Numbered from the stretch's first letter, positions 26,931-35,854 are shown. The stretch is 52,887 bases of DNA from Anaerosolibacter carboniphilus (GCF_014205875.1 NZ_JACHEN010000039.1:1-52887); one strand, 5' to 3'. Made by a program: numbers and translations. Notes: generated from the sequence alone by a model not told the origin.

Positions 26931-27932
26931 ATGAAAAATAAAGCAAGAATTGTAATACTTATTTTGCTAATGGTTGTAGCACTAGTTGTATCAGGATGCC
27001 AAAACGGCAGTGCTGGTGATGGAAAAGCTGTGGCAAAGGTAGATGGGAAAGTAATTAACCAGGAACAATACAATAAAAACCTTATTATTTTCAAAAAGAA
27101 CTATGAGGGTGTTTATGGTACAGAAATCTGGAGTATAGATGTAGGTGGCAAAACTTTTCTACAAGCAGTACAGGAAAATGTTTTGGACAAGATGATCAGC
27201 GACGAAGTAATCAGGCAATATATGGACAAAAACAAAATAGCAATCGATGAAGCGGAAGTTGAAAAGCAATATGCAGACTATAAGGCAAAAACAGAACAAC
27301 AAGCAGAAATTAAGAAGTTTTTTGAAGAGAACAAGATTGACGAAAATTTCATTAAAGACCAAATCAGAACAGAGATATATGTAAAGAAATTTAGAGAAGA
27401 AGTAGAGAAGGAATTGGCATTAGATGATAAAAAACTAGAGGCATATTACAATAAAAACATTGATGCCTATAAGGATGTTCAAGTAAAAGCATCCCATATT
27501 TTATTCAAAACAGTAGACGACGAGAGAAAACCGCTGCCGGCGGATCAAGTGAAAAAAGCAGAAGAGACGGCAAAAGAAGTATTGAAGCGAGTAAAGAGTG
27601 GAGAGGATTTTGCAAAGCTTGCAACGGAGTTTTCAGAAGATCCAGGGTCAGCAAAGCAAGGCGGAGACTTGGGATACTTCCCTAAAGGAATGATGGTTCC
27701 TGAATTTGAAGAAACAGCCTTTACGTTGCAGCCAGGAGAAATCAGTGAACTTGTAAAAACAGACTTTGGATATCACATTATCAAAGTAGTAGATAAGAAG
27801 AGTGAGCAAAAAGTTTTTGAGGATGTAAAGGAAGAAATTAAGAGCAAACTGTTAGAAGATGGGATCAATGAAAAGATTGAGTCTATCAAGAATGAGAAAA
27901 AAATCGAAAAAAACATGGAAAATATTAAATAA
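26931..27932 (+). CDS. prsA: PrsA-like lipoprotein foldase (parvulin peptidyl-prolyl isomerase)
   Basis: Extracytoplasmic folding factor anchored to the membrane by lipid. The 333 residues begin with a signal peptide and lipobox VVSGC (C23 lipidated), then a SurA-like helical region, the parvulin domain (VKASHILFKT, FAKLATEFSEDPGSAKQGGD, GYFPKGMMVPEFEE, FGYHIIKV) and a lysine/glutamate-rich tail. The ATG at 26922 would touch GGGAGAGG; the ATG at 26931 is better spaced. Gene position between mfd and spoVT is typical for Clostridia. Confidence 0.92.
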   Translation: MKNKARIVILILLMVVALVVSGCQNGSAGDGKAVAKVDGKVINQEQYNKNLIIFKKNYEGVYGTEIWSIDVGGKTFLQAVQENVLDKMISDEVIRQYMDKNKIAIDEAEVEKQYADYKAKTEQQAEIKKFFEENKIDENFIKDQIRTEIYVKKFREEVEKELALDDKKLEAYYNKNIDAYKDVQVKASHILFKTVDDERKPLPADQVKKAEETAKEVLKRVKSGEDFAKLATEFSEDPGSAKQGGDLGYFPKGMMVPEFEETAFTLQPGEISELVKTDFGYHIIKVVDKKSEQKVFEDVKEEIKSKLLEDGINEKIESIKNEKKIEKNMENIK

Positions 27933-27934
27933 TT

Positions 27935-27970
27935 AAAATAGAGGTACTTTCAGTACCTCTATTTTCTTTT
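27935..27970 (+). terminator. Terminator of the prsA-like gene
   Basis: AAAATAGAGGTAC-TTTCA-GTACCTCTATTTT followed by CTTTT. Confidence 0.85.
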
Positions 27971-28037
27971 CAGAATAAATTACTGTAAAATCAATATTTC
28001 TAAGTATTGTTATAGGTTTAGAAAAATTTCCATTCAT

Positions 28038-28067
28038 GTATAAAAAACACACTTGAGTAAAATAATA
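28038..28067 (+). promoter_or_regulatory. Sigma-G-like promoter of spoVT
   Basis: GTATA (28038-28042) and AATAATA (28061-28067) are 18 bases apart, close to the forespore sigma-G consensus known from Bacillus, where spoVT is a sigma-G gene. Judged by eye. Confidence 0.4.
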
Positions 28068-28114
28068 AGTGTACAATGACCAGTTTACAATAAGTACAGT
28101 AGGAGGGAACGCAA

Positions 28115-28666
28115 TTGAAAGCAACAGGCATAGTTAGACGAATTGACGATTTAGGTAGAGTTGTGATTCCGAAGGAAATAAGGCGAACGCTTCGAATAAG
28201 AGAAGGAGACCCACTAGAGATTTTTACTGATAGAGAAGGCGAAGTTATTTTAAAAAAATACTCACCCATAGGAGAATTAACAGAATTTGCAAGTGAGTAT
28301 TCAGAGTCGCTCTATGATGCTCTAGGTCATACCGCCGTTATTACTGATCGAGATACCATTATTGCTGTGGCAGGTGGATCCAAAAAAGAGTATTTAGAAA
28401 AAAGAGTAAGCAAAAGCTTGGAAAAGGTTATGGAGGAAAAGAAAAATCTAGTTATCAATGAGAAGGAAAAAACTTATGCATTGGCAGCAGATGAGGGAGA
28501 TGAAAAGCGGTATACATCACAAGTGATTGTTCCCATTATCACTCAGGGTGATCCAATTGGCGCAGTAATCTTATTATCAAAGGATGCCAACAAACCCATG
28601 GGAGATCTGGAGGCAAAAGTAGCAGAAACAGCAGCCAACTTTTTAGGAAAGCAAATGGAGCAATAA
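28115..28666 (+). CDS. spoVT: Stage V sporulation regulator SpoVT
   Basis: AbrB-type transcription factor that tunes late forespore genes. The 183 residues have the swapped-hairpin DNA-binding domain (ATGIVRRIDDLGRVVIPKEI, about 1-50) and a C-terminal GAF-like sensor domain (about 55-180). The TTG start has GGAGGG seven bases upstream. Highly conserved place between prsA/mfd and the yabM gene. Confidence 0.96.
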   Translation: MKATGIVRRIDDLGRVVIPKEIRRTLRIREGDPLEIFTDREGEVILKKYSPIGELTEFASEYSESLYDALGHTAVITDRDTIIAVAGGSKKEYLEKRVSKSLEKVMEEKKNLVINEKEKTYALAADEGDEKRYTSQVIVPIITQGDPIGAVILLSKDANKPMGDLEAKVAETAANFLGKQMEQ

Positions 28667-28694
28667 CACAAAAGGTATCATCCTACATAGTAGT

Positions 28695-28729
28695 AAAAGT
28701 AGCAGAAATTCACTGCTACTTTTTGTTTT
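28695..28729 (+). terminator. Terminator of spoVT
   Basis: AAAAGTAGCAG-AAATTCA-CTGCTACTTTT followed by TGTTTT. Confidence 0.85.
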
Positions 28730-28913
28730 CTGTTGAAATCTATGGGAGATAGATTATTATGAATGGGCCTGGGGGAAGGAGAATAAACTATAACAAATCG
28801 TTGGCATTTTTGATATAATAGATTTGTTCTAAAGAAGGAATTCTGTAGTTGTTTGAGTAAGAAAATTTTTAAAACATTCTCAGAAAAGGGAGAGAAGAAT
28901 TGGAGGAAAATCA

Positions 28914-30521
28914 ATGAGCAGTAAATCATTCTTAAAAGGGGCCGCTATCCTCGGTATAGCAGGGATCATCGTAAAGATACTGGGAGCATTCTTCAGGATT
29001 CCCTTGGGAAATATTATTGGAGATACAGGCTTGGGATATTATCAAGCATCCTACCCTATCTATGTACTATTGTTGACCATATCTACGGCAGGGATTCCAA
29101 CGGCCATTTCAAAGCTTGTGGCGGAAAGAAGAGCTATAGGGGATCGTTATGGTGCTCATCGGATATTTAAAGTATCCTTTGTATTATTATTTGTTACGGG
29201 GATTATTACCTCAAGTATTATATTCTTTGGTGCAAAAACCATCGTAGAATTGATAAAAAATCCCAATGCATATTACTCCATGCTTGCTGTGGTGCCAGCG
29301 CTACTTTTTGTACCGGTGATGGCGGCTTATCGCGGCTATTTCCAAGGTATGCAAGATATGACACCCACAGCCATTTCACAGGTAATTGAGCAGTTTGGAA
29401 GGGTGATTGTGGGATTAGGTTTAGCTGTATTTTTGCTGGATAGAGGACCTGAAATTGCTTCGGCTGGAGCTGTCTTTGGTGCTGCTGCAGGTGCGATTAC
29501 AGGAACGCTGATCATTGTATATATTTATTATCGAAGAAGAAGTAATATTATGCGAGAGATTCAAAACAACGGTCATTCGCAGCAAGAGTCATCCGGTGCA
29601 ATCATTTCAAAACTTCTTCGCATTGCGATTCCTATTACCATTGGAGCTGCTATTATGCCTGTTATGAATATGATTGACGTGGCTATTGTTATGAGAAGAC
29701 TCCAAGATGTAGGATTTTCCTATGAAGAGGCAAATAGCTTATATGGACAATTGACAGGAATGGCATTGACCTTGATTAATCTGCCGCAGGTCCTTACAGT
29801 GGCCCTTGCCATGAGCTTGGTGCCAGCTATCTCGGATGCGAGCCAGAGAAGGGATCAAAAGGGGATACAGAATGTAATACAAACGGGTACTCGGGCGACT
29901 CTATTAATTGGACTTCCAGCAGCAGTTGGATTGGTTACTTTGTCTAAACCGATTATGATGCTCCTTTATCCGATGCAGGTAGAAAGTGCGTTAAACGCTT
30001 CTGGACCTTTGGCTATCCTAGCCTTTGGATTGGTATTCCTTACCTTGGTACAGACCTTTACTGGAATCCTGCAAGGCTTAGGAAGACCTAGTATTCCTGT
30101 AGTAAATTTAGCCATTGGCTCTATATTCAAAATTATTTTGACCTATACCCTCACAGGGATTTATGCTATTAACGTAAAAGGTGCCGCCATAGGAACCGTT
30201 GTGACCTATGCTGTGACTGCGTTACTTAATTTCTTAGCCGTCCGAAGGATCACACGCACTTCCTTTAATGTAGTGCAGTTTATTGTAAAACCGTTGATTG
30301 CCGTAGCGGCCATGAGTGTTTCAGTATTGGTAGTGTATAATCAGCTGCTTCCTGTTTTGGGTAACCGACTTACTACGGTGCTGGCCATCGGTATAGGCGC
30401 ATTGATCTATGGGTTAATGCTGTTAACAACTGGCGGCATTACGGAAGAAGATTTAGAAATGTTGCCAGGCGGCAAGAAAATAGCAAGAGTATTGCGTATT
30501 TTAGGGTTGAAAAGGAAATAA
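28914..30521 (+). CDS. yabM: SpoVB/YabM-type polysaccharide or lipid flippase-like protein
   Basis: A 535-residue integral membrane protein of the MOP (MATE/MurJ/Wzx) exporter superfamily, with about 14 hydrophobic segments. The N-terminus LKGAAILGIAGIIVKILGAF and YYQASYPIYVLLLTISTAGI are typical of SpoVB/YabM proteins, which are thought to move lipid-linked cell-wall or cortex precursors. GGAGG precedes the ATG. It opens the yabM-yabN block after spoVT, as in Bacillus. Substrate is not shown by the sequence; a MurJ-like lipid II role is possible. Confidence 0.88.
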   Translation: MSSKSFLKGAAILGIAGIIVKILGAFFRIPLGNIIGDTGLGYYQASYPIYVLLLTISTAGIPTAISKLVAERRAIGDRYGAHRIFKVSFVLLFVTGIITSSIIFFGAKTIVELIKNPNAYYSMLAVVPALLFVPVMAAYRGYFQGMQDMTPTAISQVIEQFGRVIVGLGLAVFLLDRGPEIASAGAVFGAAAGAITGTLIIVYIYYRRRSNIMREIQNNGHSQQESSGAIISKLLRIAIPITIGAAIMPVMNMIDVAIVMRRLQDVGFSYEEANSLYGQLTGMALTLINLPQVLTVALAMSLVPAISDASQRRDQKGIQNVIQTGTRATLLIGLPAAVGLVTLSKPIMMLLYPMQVESALNASGPLAILAFGLVFLTLVQTFTGILQGLGRPSIPVVNLAIGSIFKIILTYTLTGIYAINVKGAAIGTVVTYAVTALLNFLAVRRITRTSFNVVQFIVKPLIAVAAMSVSVLVVYNQLLPVLGNRLTTVLAIGIGALIYGLMLLTTGGITEEDLEMLPGGKKIARVLRILGLKRK

Positions 30522-30566
30522 TATGGTTTAAAGTCAAACATATGTTGAAAGTGGGTGTGGATAGAA

Positions 30567-32057
30567 ATGAGGCATATGCTTACCATCATTGGCCTAGGGC
30601 CGGGAAGTAAGGAGTCTCTAACCCTTGGCGGCATAGAGAAAATGAAGGAAAGTAAAAAAATCCTACTTAGGACCCAGAAACATCCAGTGATAGACTACTT
30701 AATTAGCCAAGGTTTTTCTATGGAAAGCTTAGATCATTACTATGATCAAAAGGACAACTTTGATGAGGTATATGATGCGATCGCTGATGATATTATAGAA
30801 CGTCTCAAACATGAAGATGTGGTTTATGCGGTACCAGGTAGTCCCTTTGTAGCTGAATATACGGTCCAGAGACTGTTGGAAAGAGCTGAAAGTCATGACT
30901 ATGATATAGAAATTGTACCCAGCATGAGTTTTATTGAAGCGATTTTTCAGGTATTGAAAAAGGATCCTATCGGAGGGCTACAGATCATAGATGGGCTTCA
31001 GTTAAAGACTCAAAGACCTGACCCGAATACGGATGTGATTGTGACCCAAGTTTACAATCAAATGGTGGCTTCGGATATAAAATTAAGACTAATGGCCTAT
31101 TATCCTGATCAGTACCCTATATGTGTTCTGAGAGGAGCTGGAATCCCAGGGATTCAAAGGGTTGAATGGGTTTTACTCTATGAGTTGGACCGATTGGAGT
31201 GGGTGGATTATTTAACCAGTATATACCTTCCCAAAGTTGACGAGAAATGGGAAAAATACTATAATATGAATAATCTTGTAGAAATAATGGCAAAACTAAG
31301 AAGTAAGGAAGGGTGTCCCTGGGATTTAAAGCAAACCCATGAAAGCCTAAGGCCTTATCTACTGGAGGAAACTTATGAAGTGCTAGAGGCCCTTGACAAT
31401 GACGACAAGGAGTTGCTTGTAGAAGAATTAGGTGATCTGCTGTTACAAATCGTATTTCATGCCCAAATAGCTGCAGAAGAAGGATATTTCGATATTCAAG
31501 ATGTGATTGCAGGTATTAGCAGAAAGTTGATCTATAGGCATCCCCATGTATTTGGCGAAAATAAGGAGACTACAGATGCAGGGGCTTTACTACGATGGGA
31601 GGAGATGAAACGGAAAGAAAAAGATGTAAAAACCCATACGGAATCTCTGCAACGCATTCCTAAACCATTGCCTGCACTTATGAGGAGCTATAAAATTCAG
31701 AAGAAAGCCGCTGCGGTTGGCTTTGATTGGGATTGTGTAGAGGGAGCCCTTGAAAAAGTAAAAGAAGAATTGACTGAACTATTAGAAGTATACCAAACAG
31801 ATCAAACAGATAAAATAACAGAAGAACTAGGTGATTTGCTTTTTGCCATTGTAAATATGGCCAGGTTTTTGAAGGTTGAGCCAGAGCTAGCCTTGAATCA
31901 GACCAATGAAAAATTTATTCAGCGGTTTGCATTTATGGAAAAGCATGCAAAATCGTTGGACAAGCAGCTGGAAGAAATGTCTTTAGAAGAGATGGATCAG
32001 TTGTGGAATTTGGCAAAAATACATAAAAATAAAAAAAATGATAAAAAATACAAGTAA
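30567..32057 (+). CDS. mazG: YabN: tetrapyrrole-methylase-like domain fused to MazG pyrophosphohydrolase
   Basis: The 496-residue protein joins an N-terminal tetrapyrrole-methylase-like domain (about 1-220: LTIIGLGPGSKESLTLGG, VVYAVPGSPFVAE) to two tandem MazG repeats (LRSKEGCPWDLKQTHESLRP, EETYEVLEALDN, EELGDLLLQIVFHA, then a second EELGDLLFAIVNMA). MazG domains hydrolyse nucleoside triphosphates. The fusion is standard in Firmicutes at this locus. The frame opens at GTG 30555; the ATG at 30567 is chosen because GGGTGTGG lies upstream. Confidence 0.93.
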   Translation: MRHMLTIIGLGPGSKESLTLGGIEKMKESKKILLRTQKHPVIDYLISQGFSMESLDHYYDQKDNFDEVYDAIADDIIERLKHEDVVYAVPGSPFVAEYTVQRLLERAESHDYDIEIVPSMSFIEAIFQVLKKDPIGGLQIIDGLQLKTQRPDPNTDVIVTQVYNQMVASDIKLRLMAYYPDQYPICVLRGAGIPGIQRVEWVLLYELDRLEWVDYLTSIYLPKVDEKWEKYYNMNNLVEIMAKLRSKEGCPWDLKQTHESLRPYLLEETYEVLEALDNDDKELLVEELGDLLLQIVFHAQIAAEEGYFDIQDVIAGISRKLIYRHPHVFGENKETTDAGALLRWEEMKRKEKDVKTHTESLQRIPKPLPALMRSYKIQKKAAAVGFDWDCVEGALEKVKEELTELLEVYQTDQTDKITEELGDLLFAIVNMARFLKVEPELALNQTNEKFIQRFAFMEKHAKSLDKQLEEMSLEEMDQLWNLAKIHKNKKNDKKYK

Positions 32058-32068
32058 AAAGAAGGAAT

Positions 32069-32097
32069 TTGCAACAAAAGGTAGAATATGCTATACG
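32069..32097 (+). promoter_or_regulatory. Promoter of hup
   Basis: TTGCAA (32069-32074), 17 bases, TATACG (32092-32097), located 30 bases before the HU start codon. Confidence 0.6.
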
Positions 32098-32126
32098 TAT
32101 TAAAAAAGATGAATGGAGGTATATTT

Positions 32127-32405
32127 GTGAATAAAGCTGAATTAGTTGCGAGCATGGCAGAAAAATCAGGACTTACTAAGAAGGATGCAGAAACTGCATT
32201 AAATGCATTCATGAAAAGCGTAGAAGAGGCTCTTGCAAAAAATGATAAGGTACAATTAGTTGGATTTGGTACTTTTGATGTAAGAGAAAGAAAAGAAAGA
32301 CAAGGAAGAAACCCAAGAAATCCTGAGCAAGTAATTGAAATTCCAGCTTCTAAGGCTCCTGTTTTCAAAGCAGGTAAAGCTTTAAAGGATATGGTAAACG
32401 CATAA
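32127..32405 (+). CDS. hup: DNA-binding protein HU
   Basis: Histone-like dimer that bends and compacts DNA. The 92 residues start NKAELVASMAEKSGLTKKDA and contain VQLVGFGTFDVRERKERQGR, the DNA-contacting arm NPRNPEQVIEI and APVFKAGKALKDMV. The GTG start has GGAGGT six bases upstream; the longer frame from 32088 has no such site. It has its own promoter and terminator, so it is an independently expressed gene within the yab block. Confidence 0.97.
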   Translation: MNKAELVASMAEKSGLTKKDAETALNAFMKSVEEALAKNDKVQLVGFGTFDVRERKERQGRNPRNPEQVIEIPASKAPVFKAGKALKDMVNA

Positions 32406-32408
32406 TAG

Positions 32409-32435
32409 AAAAGGCAGCTTAGGCTGCTTTTTTTG
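32409..32435 (+). terminator. Terminator of hup
   Basis: GGCAGC-TTA-GGCTGC hairpin followed by seven T. Confidence 0.8.
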
Positions 32436-32460
32436 TTTGTATCTATAAATGGAGGATAAA

Positions 32461-32703
32461 ATGAGGCTAGATAAATTTTTAAAGAACTCGAGACTGATCA
32501 AAAGAAGAACTATTGCAAAGGAAGCCTGCGATCAAGGACGTATCCAGATCAATGGTCAAGTAGCAAAGGCAGGAACAGAGGTAAAACTTGGAGATAAGAT
32601 TACCATCGAATTTGGTACAAAACGTACCAGTGTAGAAGTAATCGATATATCTGAACATGTTACCAAAGAATCCTCCAAAGAAATGTATAAAGTGATCGAA
32701 TAG
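32461..32703 (+). CDS. rqcP: S4-domain ribosome quality control factor RqcP (YabO)
   Basis: RNA-binding protein that assists RqcH in adding alanine tails on stalled 50S subunits in Bacillus. The 80 residues are almost entirely one S4 domain (MRLDKFLKNSRLIKRRTIAK, GRIQINGQVAKAGTEVKLGD). The ATG at 32461 has GGAGG five bases upstream; the ATG at 32449 overlaps that site. Conserved position before yabP. Confidence 0.93.
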   Translation: MRLDKFLKNSRLIKRRTIAKEACDQGRIQINGQVAKAGTEVKLGDKITIEFGTKRTSVEVIDISEHVTKESSKEMYKVIE

Positions 32704-32732
32704 CATCCAGTAATGAGGATGCTATTTTCTTT
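32701..32732 (+). terminator. Terminator of rqcP
   Basis: TAGCATCC pairs with GGATGCTA, followed by TTTTCTTTT; it overlaps the stop codon. Confidence 0.75.
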
Positions 32733-32825
32733 TGTCGATGAGCAGGTGAAACTATGCATAAGTACAAGTCCATAAGAATATCCTTTATAAAGTAGTCTAC
32801 TATCGTCGTAAAGAGGTGAGTATAG

Positions 32826-33116
32826 GTGGAAGACAGAAAGGTAGCCAAGAGCAAGAATCACAACTTGATTTTGGAGAATCGGGGAAAGTTGAGCATATCA
32901 GGGGTAGAGCATGTTGACAGCTTTAATGAAAACACGGTGCTGATAGAAACGGTACAAGGTGTACTTACAGTGAAGGGGACCGAATTAAATATAAGTAAAC
33001 TCAACCTGGAAGATGGTAATGTTGTCCTGGAAGGGCATGTATACTCCTTGGTTTATAGTGATCGGGAAGGCTTGCAGAATAAAGGGGTAGGATTCCTAGG
33101 AAAGATGTTTAAATAA
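32826..33116 (+). CDS. yabP: Sporulation protein YabP
   Basis: Spore-coat/sporulation protein of the YabP family. The 96 residues include NLILENRGKLSISGVEHVDS, NTVLIETVQGVLTVKGTELN and a glycine-rich end. The GTG start has AGAGGTGA six bases upstream. yabQ follows, and the two are an invariable sporulation pair; in Bacillus they are sigma-E controlled. No clear sigma-E promoter was identified here. Confidence 0.93.
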   Translation: MEDRKVAKSKNHNLILENRGKLSISGVEHVDSFNENTVLIETVQGVLTVKGTELNISKLNLEDGNVVLEGHVYSLVYSDREGLQNKGVGFLGKMFK

Positions 33117-33137
33117 CCGCGTGGCGGTTATTTTTTT
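33115..33137 (+). terminator. Terminator of yabP
   Basis: AACCGC-GTG-GCGGTT followed by A and seven T. Confidence 0.7.
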
Positions 33138-33237
33138 GAATAGATGGATTATAGGGAACAGGGATACCTGTTCTATAATGGTCAAAATATAGTATTGATG
33201 CGGATTATCTATAGATAGCAAGAATGGGGTGATTTGT

Positions 33238-33747
33238 ATGGCTACATCAGTAGCTGAGCAGGTATATGTTTTCTTAGCAACCATGTATGGCGGTATTTTG
33301 ATAGGCTTTGTCTACGATTTATATAGAATCCTGAGGCTGATTTTCAAACCCAAGAAAATTGCTACATTGATTCAAGATCTTATTTTTTGGATTGTTATTT
33401 CTGGGGTCGCCATTGCAGTACTTTTGTTTAGCAATTCAGGACAGTTGAGATTTTATACGTTTTTGGGATTTGTGATGGGGAGTATATTATACAATCAACT
33501 GCTAAGCAATATTATTATCAAGACCATTGTATATCTGCTATCCCTTTTAAAAAAGACAATAATGAGCTTAATAAACAAGCTGGTGTATCCGATAAAAATA
33601 TTGATACAGTGGTCAAAGATACCCTGGCGATGGGCGAAGAAAAAACTAATGCCTATCTATTATCGATGGAGAAGAATTGCTACAATGCCAAAACGAATTG
33701 CTAGAGATGTAAAAAAATACATAAAAACTGTAATGAAAAAAAAGTAG
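33238..33747 (+). CDS. yabQ: Sporulation membrane protein YabQ
   Basis: Membrane protein needed for spore cortex formation in Bacillus. The 169 residues have hydrophobic segments at about 5-28, 43-63 and 70-105 and a strongly basic C-terminal tail (RWAKKKLMPIYYRWRRI). The opening ATSVAEQVYVFLATMYGGIL and VYDLYRILR are typical. The ATG at 33238 has GGGGTG upstream; a GTG at 33229 overlaps it. Confidence 0.92.
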   Translation: MATSVAEQVYVFLATMYGGILIGFVYDLYRILRLIFKPKKIATLIQDLIFWIVISGVAIAVLLFSNSGQLRFYTFLGFVMGSILYNQLLSNIIIKTIVYLLSLLKKTIMSLINKLVYPIKILIQWSKIPWRWAKKKLMPIYYRWRRIATMPKRIARDVKKYIKTVMKKK

Positions 33748-33811
33748 CAGGAAATTATATGACTGTATAGAATAATATTACAGAAGAGGGCAAACAAAAA
33801 GGGTGAAATGT

Positions 33812-34129
33812 ATGGATATGATGCAACAAAGGAAAAAGAGAGTACGAAGGGGAAATAAACCTTTCTATATGATCCTTTTGGTCATGGGACTCTATGTGGT
33901 GTGGATTTTTGTGAGTCAGCAAATGAAGCTTCATGAACTGACTGAGCAGGAAACGGCCTATAAAAAAAGAGTAGAAGTGTTAAAACAAGAGGTTGCCCGT
34001 CGAGAGGAAGAAGTGAAAAATGGCAACACACCAGAGTTCGTCGAAAAAGTAGCCAGAGAGCAGCTAAAGATGGTAAAACCTAATGAAATTATTTATGTTG
34101 ATATGCATAAAGCAAAATATAGTCAATAA
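33812..34129 (+). CDS. divIC: Septum formation initiator DivIC/FtsB
   Basis: Divisome protein working with FtsL and DivIB at the septum. The 105 residues have a basic cytoplasmic N-terminus (RKKRVRRGNK), one membrane helix (about 18-36), a coiled coil with heptads (LTEQETAYKKRVEVLKQEVA) and the end FVEKVAREQLKMVKPNEI, the family signature. AAAGGGTG lies six bases before the ATG. Conserved place after yabQ. Confidence 0.94.
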   Translation: MDMMQQRKKRVRRGNKPFYMILLVMGLYVVWIFVSQQMKLHELTEQETAYKKRVEVLKQEVARREEEVKNGNTPEFVEKVAREQLKMVKPNEIIYVDMHKAKYSQ

Positions 34130-34154
34130 GGCTACCAAGCAAGAGGTGCAGTTG

Positions 34155-34183
34155 TTGACAGGCTTTAAATAATAAATTATAAT
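34155..34183 (+). promoter_or_regulatory. Consensus sigma-A promoter of yabR
   Basis: TTGACA (34155-34160), 17 bases, TATAAT (34178-34183): an exact match to consensus with ideal spacing, 48 bases before the yabR start. Confidence 0.85.
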
Positions 34184-34230
34184 ATGTCTAGTAAAGTTGT
34201 GAATAATATATAAGGAGGAAGATTTTATTT

Positions 34231-34653
34231 ATGCCGGTTGAAATAGGAAAAGTTGTTGAGGGCACGGTAACTGGTATTACAAATTTTGGTGCTTTTATTC
34301 AACTACCACAGGGAAAAACAGGATTATGTCATATTTCAGAAGTGGCAGATGATTATGTAAAAGATATTCGTACCTACTTAAAGGAACAGCAAAAAGTCAT
34401 GGTAAAAATAATTGCAATTGATGGCAATGGAAAGATTAGTCTCTCCATCCGGCAGGCACAGGAAAAACCTCCTAAAAAAAGTAACCAGCCCGCACAGCTT
34501 GATTGGCAGAAAAAGAGTACAGAGTCAAATTTGTCCTTTGAAGATAAGCTTTCTAAGTTTTTGAAGGACAGTGACGAAAAGCATCAACAACTTAAGAAAA
34601 ATATGAGAGACACGAGAAGAGGAAACGGATTTAATAATAAGAAAGATGCTTAA
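34231..34653 (+). CDS. yabR: S1-domain RNA-binding protein YabR
   Basis: A 140-residue protein with one N-terminal S1 domain (GKVVEGTVTGITNFGAFIQL, GKTGLCHISEVADDYVKD, GKISLSIRQA) and a lysine-rich, probably unfolded C-terminal half. RNA or ribosome binding is expected; the precise role is not established. AGGAGG precedes the ATG. It is served by a perfect promoter and a strong terminator, so it is expressed on its own at a high rate. Confidence 0.92.
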   Translation: MPVEIGKVVEGTVTGITNFGAFIQLPQGKTGLCHISEVADDYVKDIRTYLKEQQKVMVKIIAIDGNGKISLSIRQAQEKPPKKSNQPAQLDWQKKSTESNLSFEDKLSKFLKDSDEKHQQLKKNMRDTRRGNGFNNKKDA

Positions 34654-34660
34654 AAAATAC

Positions 34661-34685
34661 AACCGAGACGATGTCTCGGTTTTTT
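34661..34685 (+). terminator. Terminator of yabR
   Basis: AACCGAGAC-GAT-GTCTCGGTT followed by T-run; the T-run leads into the 5' arm of repeat copy E. Confidence 0.85.
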
Positions 34686-34862
34686 ATTGTCTAAGAAACG
34701 CTCATGAAATTGAAATTTCACAAAGTATAATGAAAATAAGTTTTATTTTCGTAGGAAAGTATAAATCTTAAGTAAGCTCAATGGACGTAGAGATTGAGAA
34801 AACCAGACAATAAAAAATAGGGGTTGTAGGGGATGAAATCCCCTGCCGTACTAAGGAGGCTT
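34681..34862 (+). repeat. Dispersed structured element, copy E (3'-truncated)
   Basis: 5' arm TTTTTATTGTCT (34681-34692) pairs perfectly with AGACAATAAAAA (34805-34816), leaving a long loop that shares AGTATA and ATCTTAAGTAAG with copy B. The core starts at 34820 with GGGG and the first hairpin (GTAGGGGAT-GAA-ATCCCCTGC), then GCCGTACTAAGGAGGCTTT, after which hairpins two and three are missing and the ppx gene begins. AAGGAGG at the break is the ppx ribosome binding site. Confidence 0.6.
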
Positions 34863-34865
34863 TAA

Positions 34866-35783
34866 ATGAAAAAGTATGCTGCCATCGATATTGGCACAAA
34901 TTCAATGCGACTACTTATTGCCGATGTAGAGAATGGAGAAATAGTCAGAAGTTTTAAGGATTTAGAGACAACCAGGATGGGAGAGGGCGTAGATCACACA
35001 GGAAGGCTTACACAAGGAGCCATTGAGCGGAACTTGGAAGCTTTAAAAAAGTTTAATGCCGTGGTTCAGAGGGAAGGGATATCATCTATGCCAGTAATCG
35101 CTACCAGTGCTGTCAGGGATGCCCAAAACAGAGAGATATTTCTGCAACGGGCACGGCAAGAGGTTGGTCTCGATATAGATGTCATAACAGGAGATCGAGA
35201 AGCTCAATTAGGATTCTCTGGAGTGTTGCGAGGATTGAAGGAAAAAGGGGAAAGCATTTTGGTCATTGATATTGGTGGTGGAAGTACTGAATTCATCCTG
35301 GGAAATGAAAATGGTATACAATATATGGTCAGTCATAACATAGGAGCAGTGCGAATGACAGAAAAATGTGTGCTGAATGATCCACTATTGCCACAAGATA
35401 TGCGCAGGTTAGAAGAGGAGATAGATCTGGAGATCCTCCCTACAATGATGAAATTAAGAGAGATGAAGATAGATAGAGTTATTGGAATTGGTGGAACCAC
35501 TACAACCATTGCTGCTGTTCATCTAAAGTTGGCAATATATGACCGTGATAAGGTTCATAATACGGATGTCCATCTAGAAGAAGTAAGGAATGTTCTAAAG
35601 AGCTTTCTGGTCGTTCCCTTAAGTGAGAGAAAGAAAATTCAAGGACTTCATCCAAAACGAGCAGATGTCATTACAGCGGGCACTGTAATTTTAGATAGAA
35701 TTCTAACGCTCCTGAAGATAGATGAATTCAGGATTAGCGAGTATGATAATCTAGAGGGATTGATTTTCGAGCAACTATCATAA
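34866..35783 (+). CDS. ppx: Ppx/GppA exopolyphosphatase family protein
   Basis: Hydrolyses inorganic polyphosphate from its ends, or pppGpp to ppGpp; the two activities cannot be told apart from sequence. The 305 residues are the short, two-lobed ASKHA-fold form without an HD domain: IDIGTNSMRLLIAD, TSAVRDAQNREIF, GDREAQLGFSG, VIDIGGGSTEFILG and GIGGTTTTIAAV. AAGGAGG precedes the ATG and is provided by the edge of repeat copy E. It stands between yabR and the tRNA pair, a common clostridial place. Confidence 0.92.
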   Translation: MKKYAAIDIGTNSMRLLIADVENGEIVRSFKDLETTRMGEGVDHTGRLTQGAIERNLEALKKFNAVVQREGISSMPVIATSAVRDAQNREIFLQRARQEVGLDIDVITGDREAQLGFSGVLRGLKEKGESILVIDIGGGSTEFILGNENGIQYMVSHNIGAVRMTEKCVLNDPLLPQDMRRLEEEIDLEILPTMMKLREMKIDRVIGIGGTTTTIAAVHLKLAIYDRDKVHNTDVHLEEVRNVLKSFLVVPLSERKKIQGLHPKRADVITAGTVILDRILTLLKIDEFRISEYDNLEGLIFEQLS

Positions 35784-35825
35784 GATGGATGGAAAATGCT
35801 GCTGTAATGAAATGTGAAAATAGCA

Positions 35826-35854
35826 TTGACATCTTGCGAATTCTGCTGTAATAT
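35826..35854 (+). promoter_or_regulatory. Promoter of the tRNA genes
   Basis: TTGACA (35826-35831), 17 bases, TAATAT (35849-35854), 20 bases before the tRNA-Met 5' end. Confidence 0.75.
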
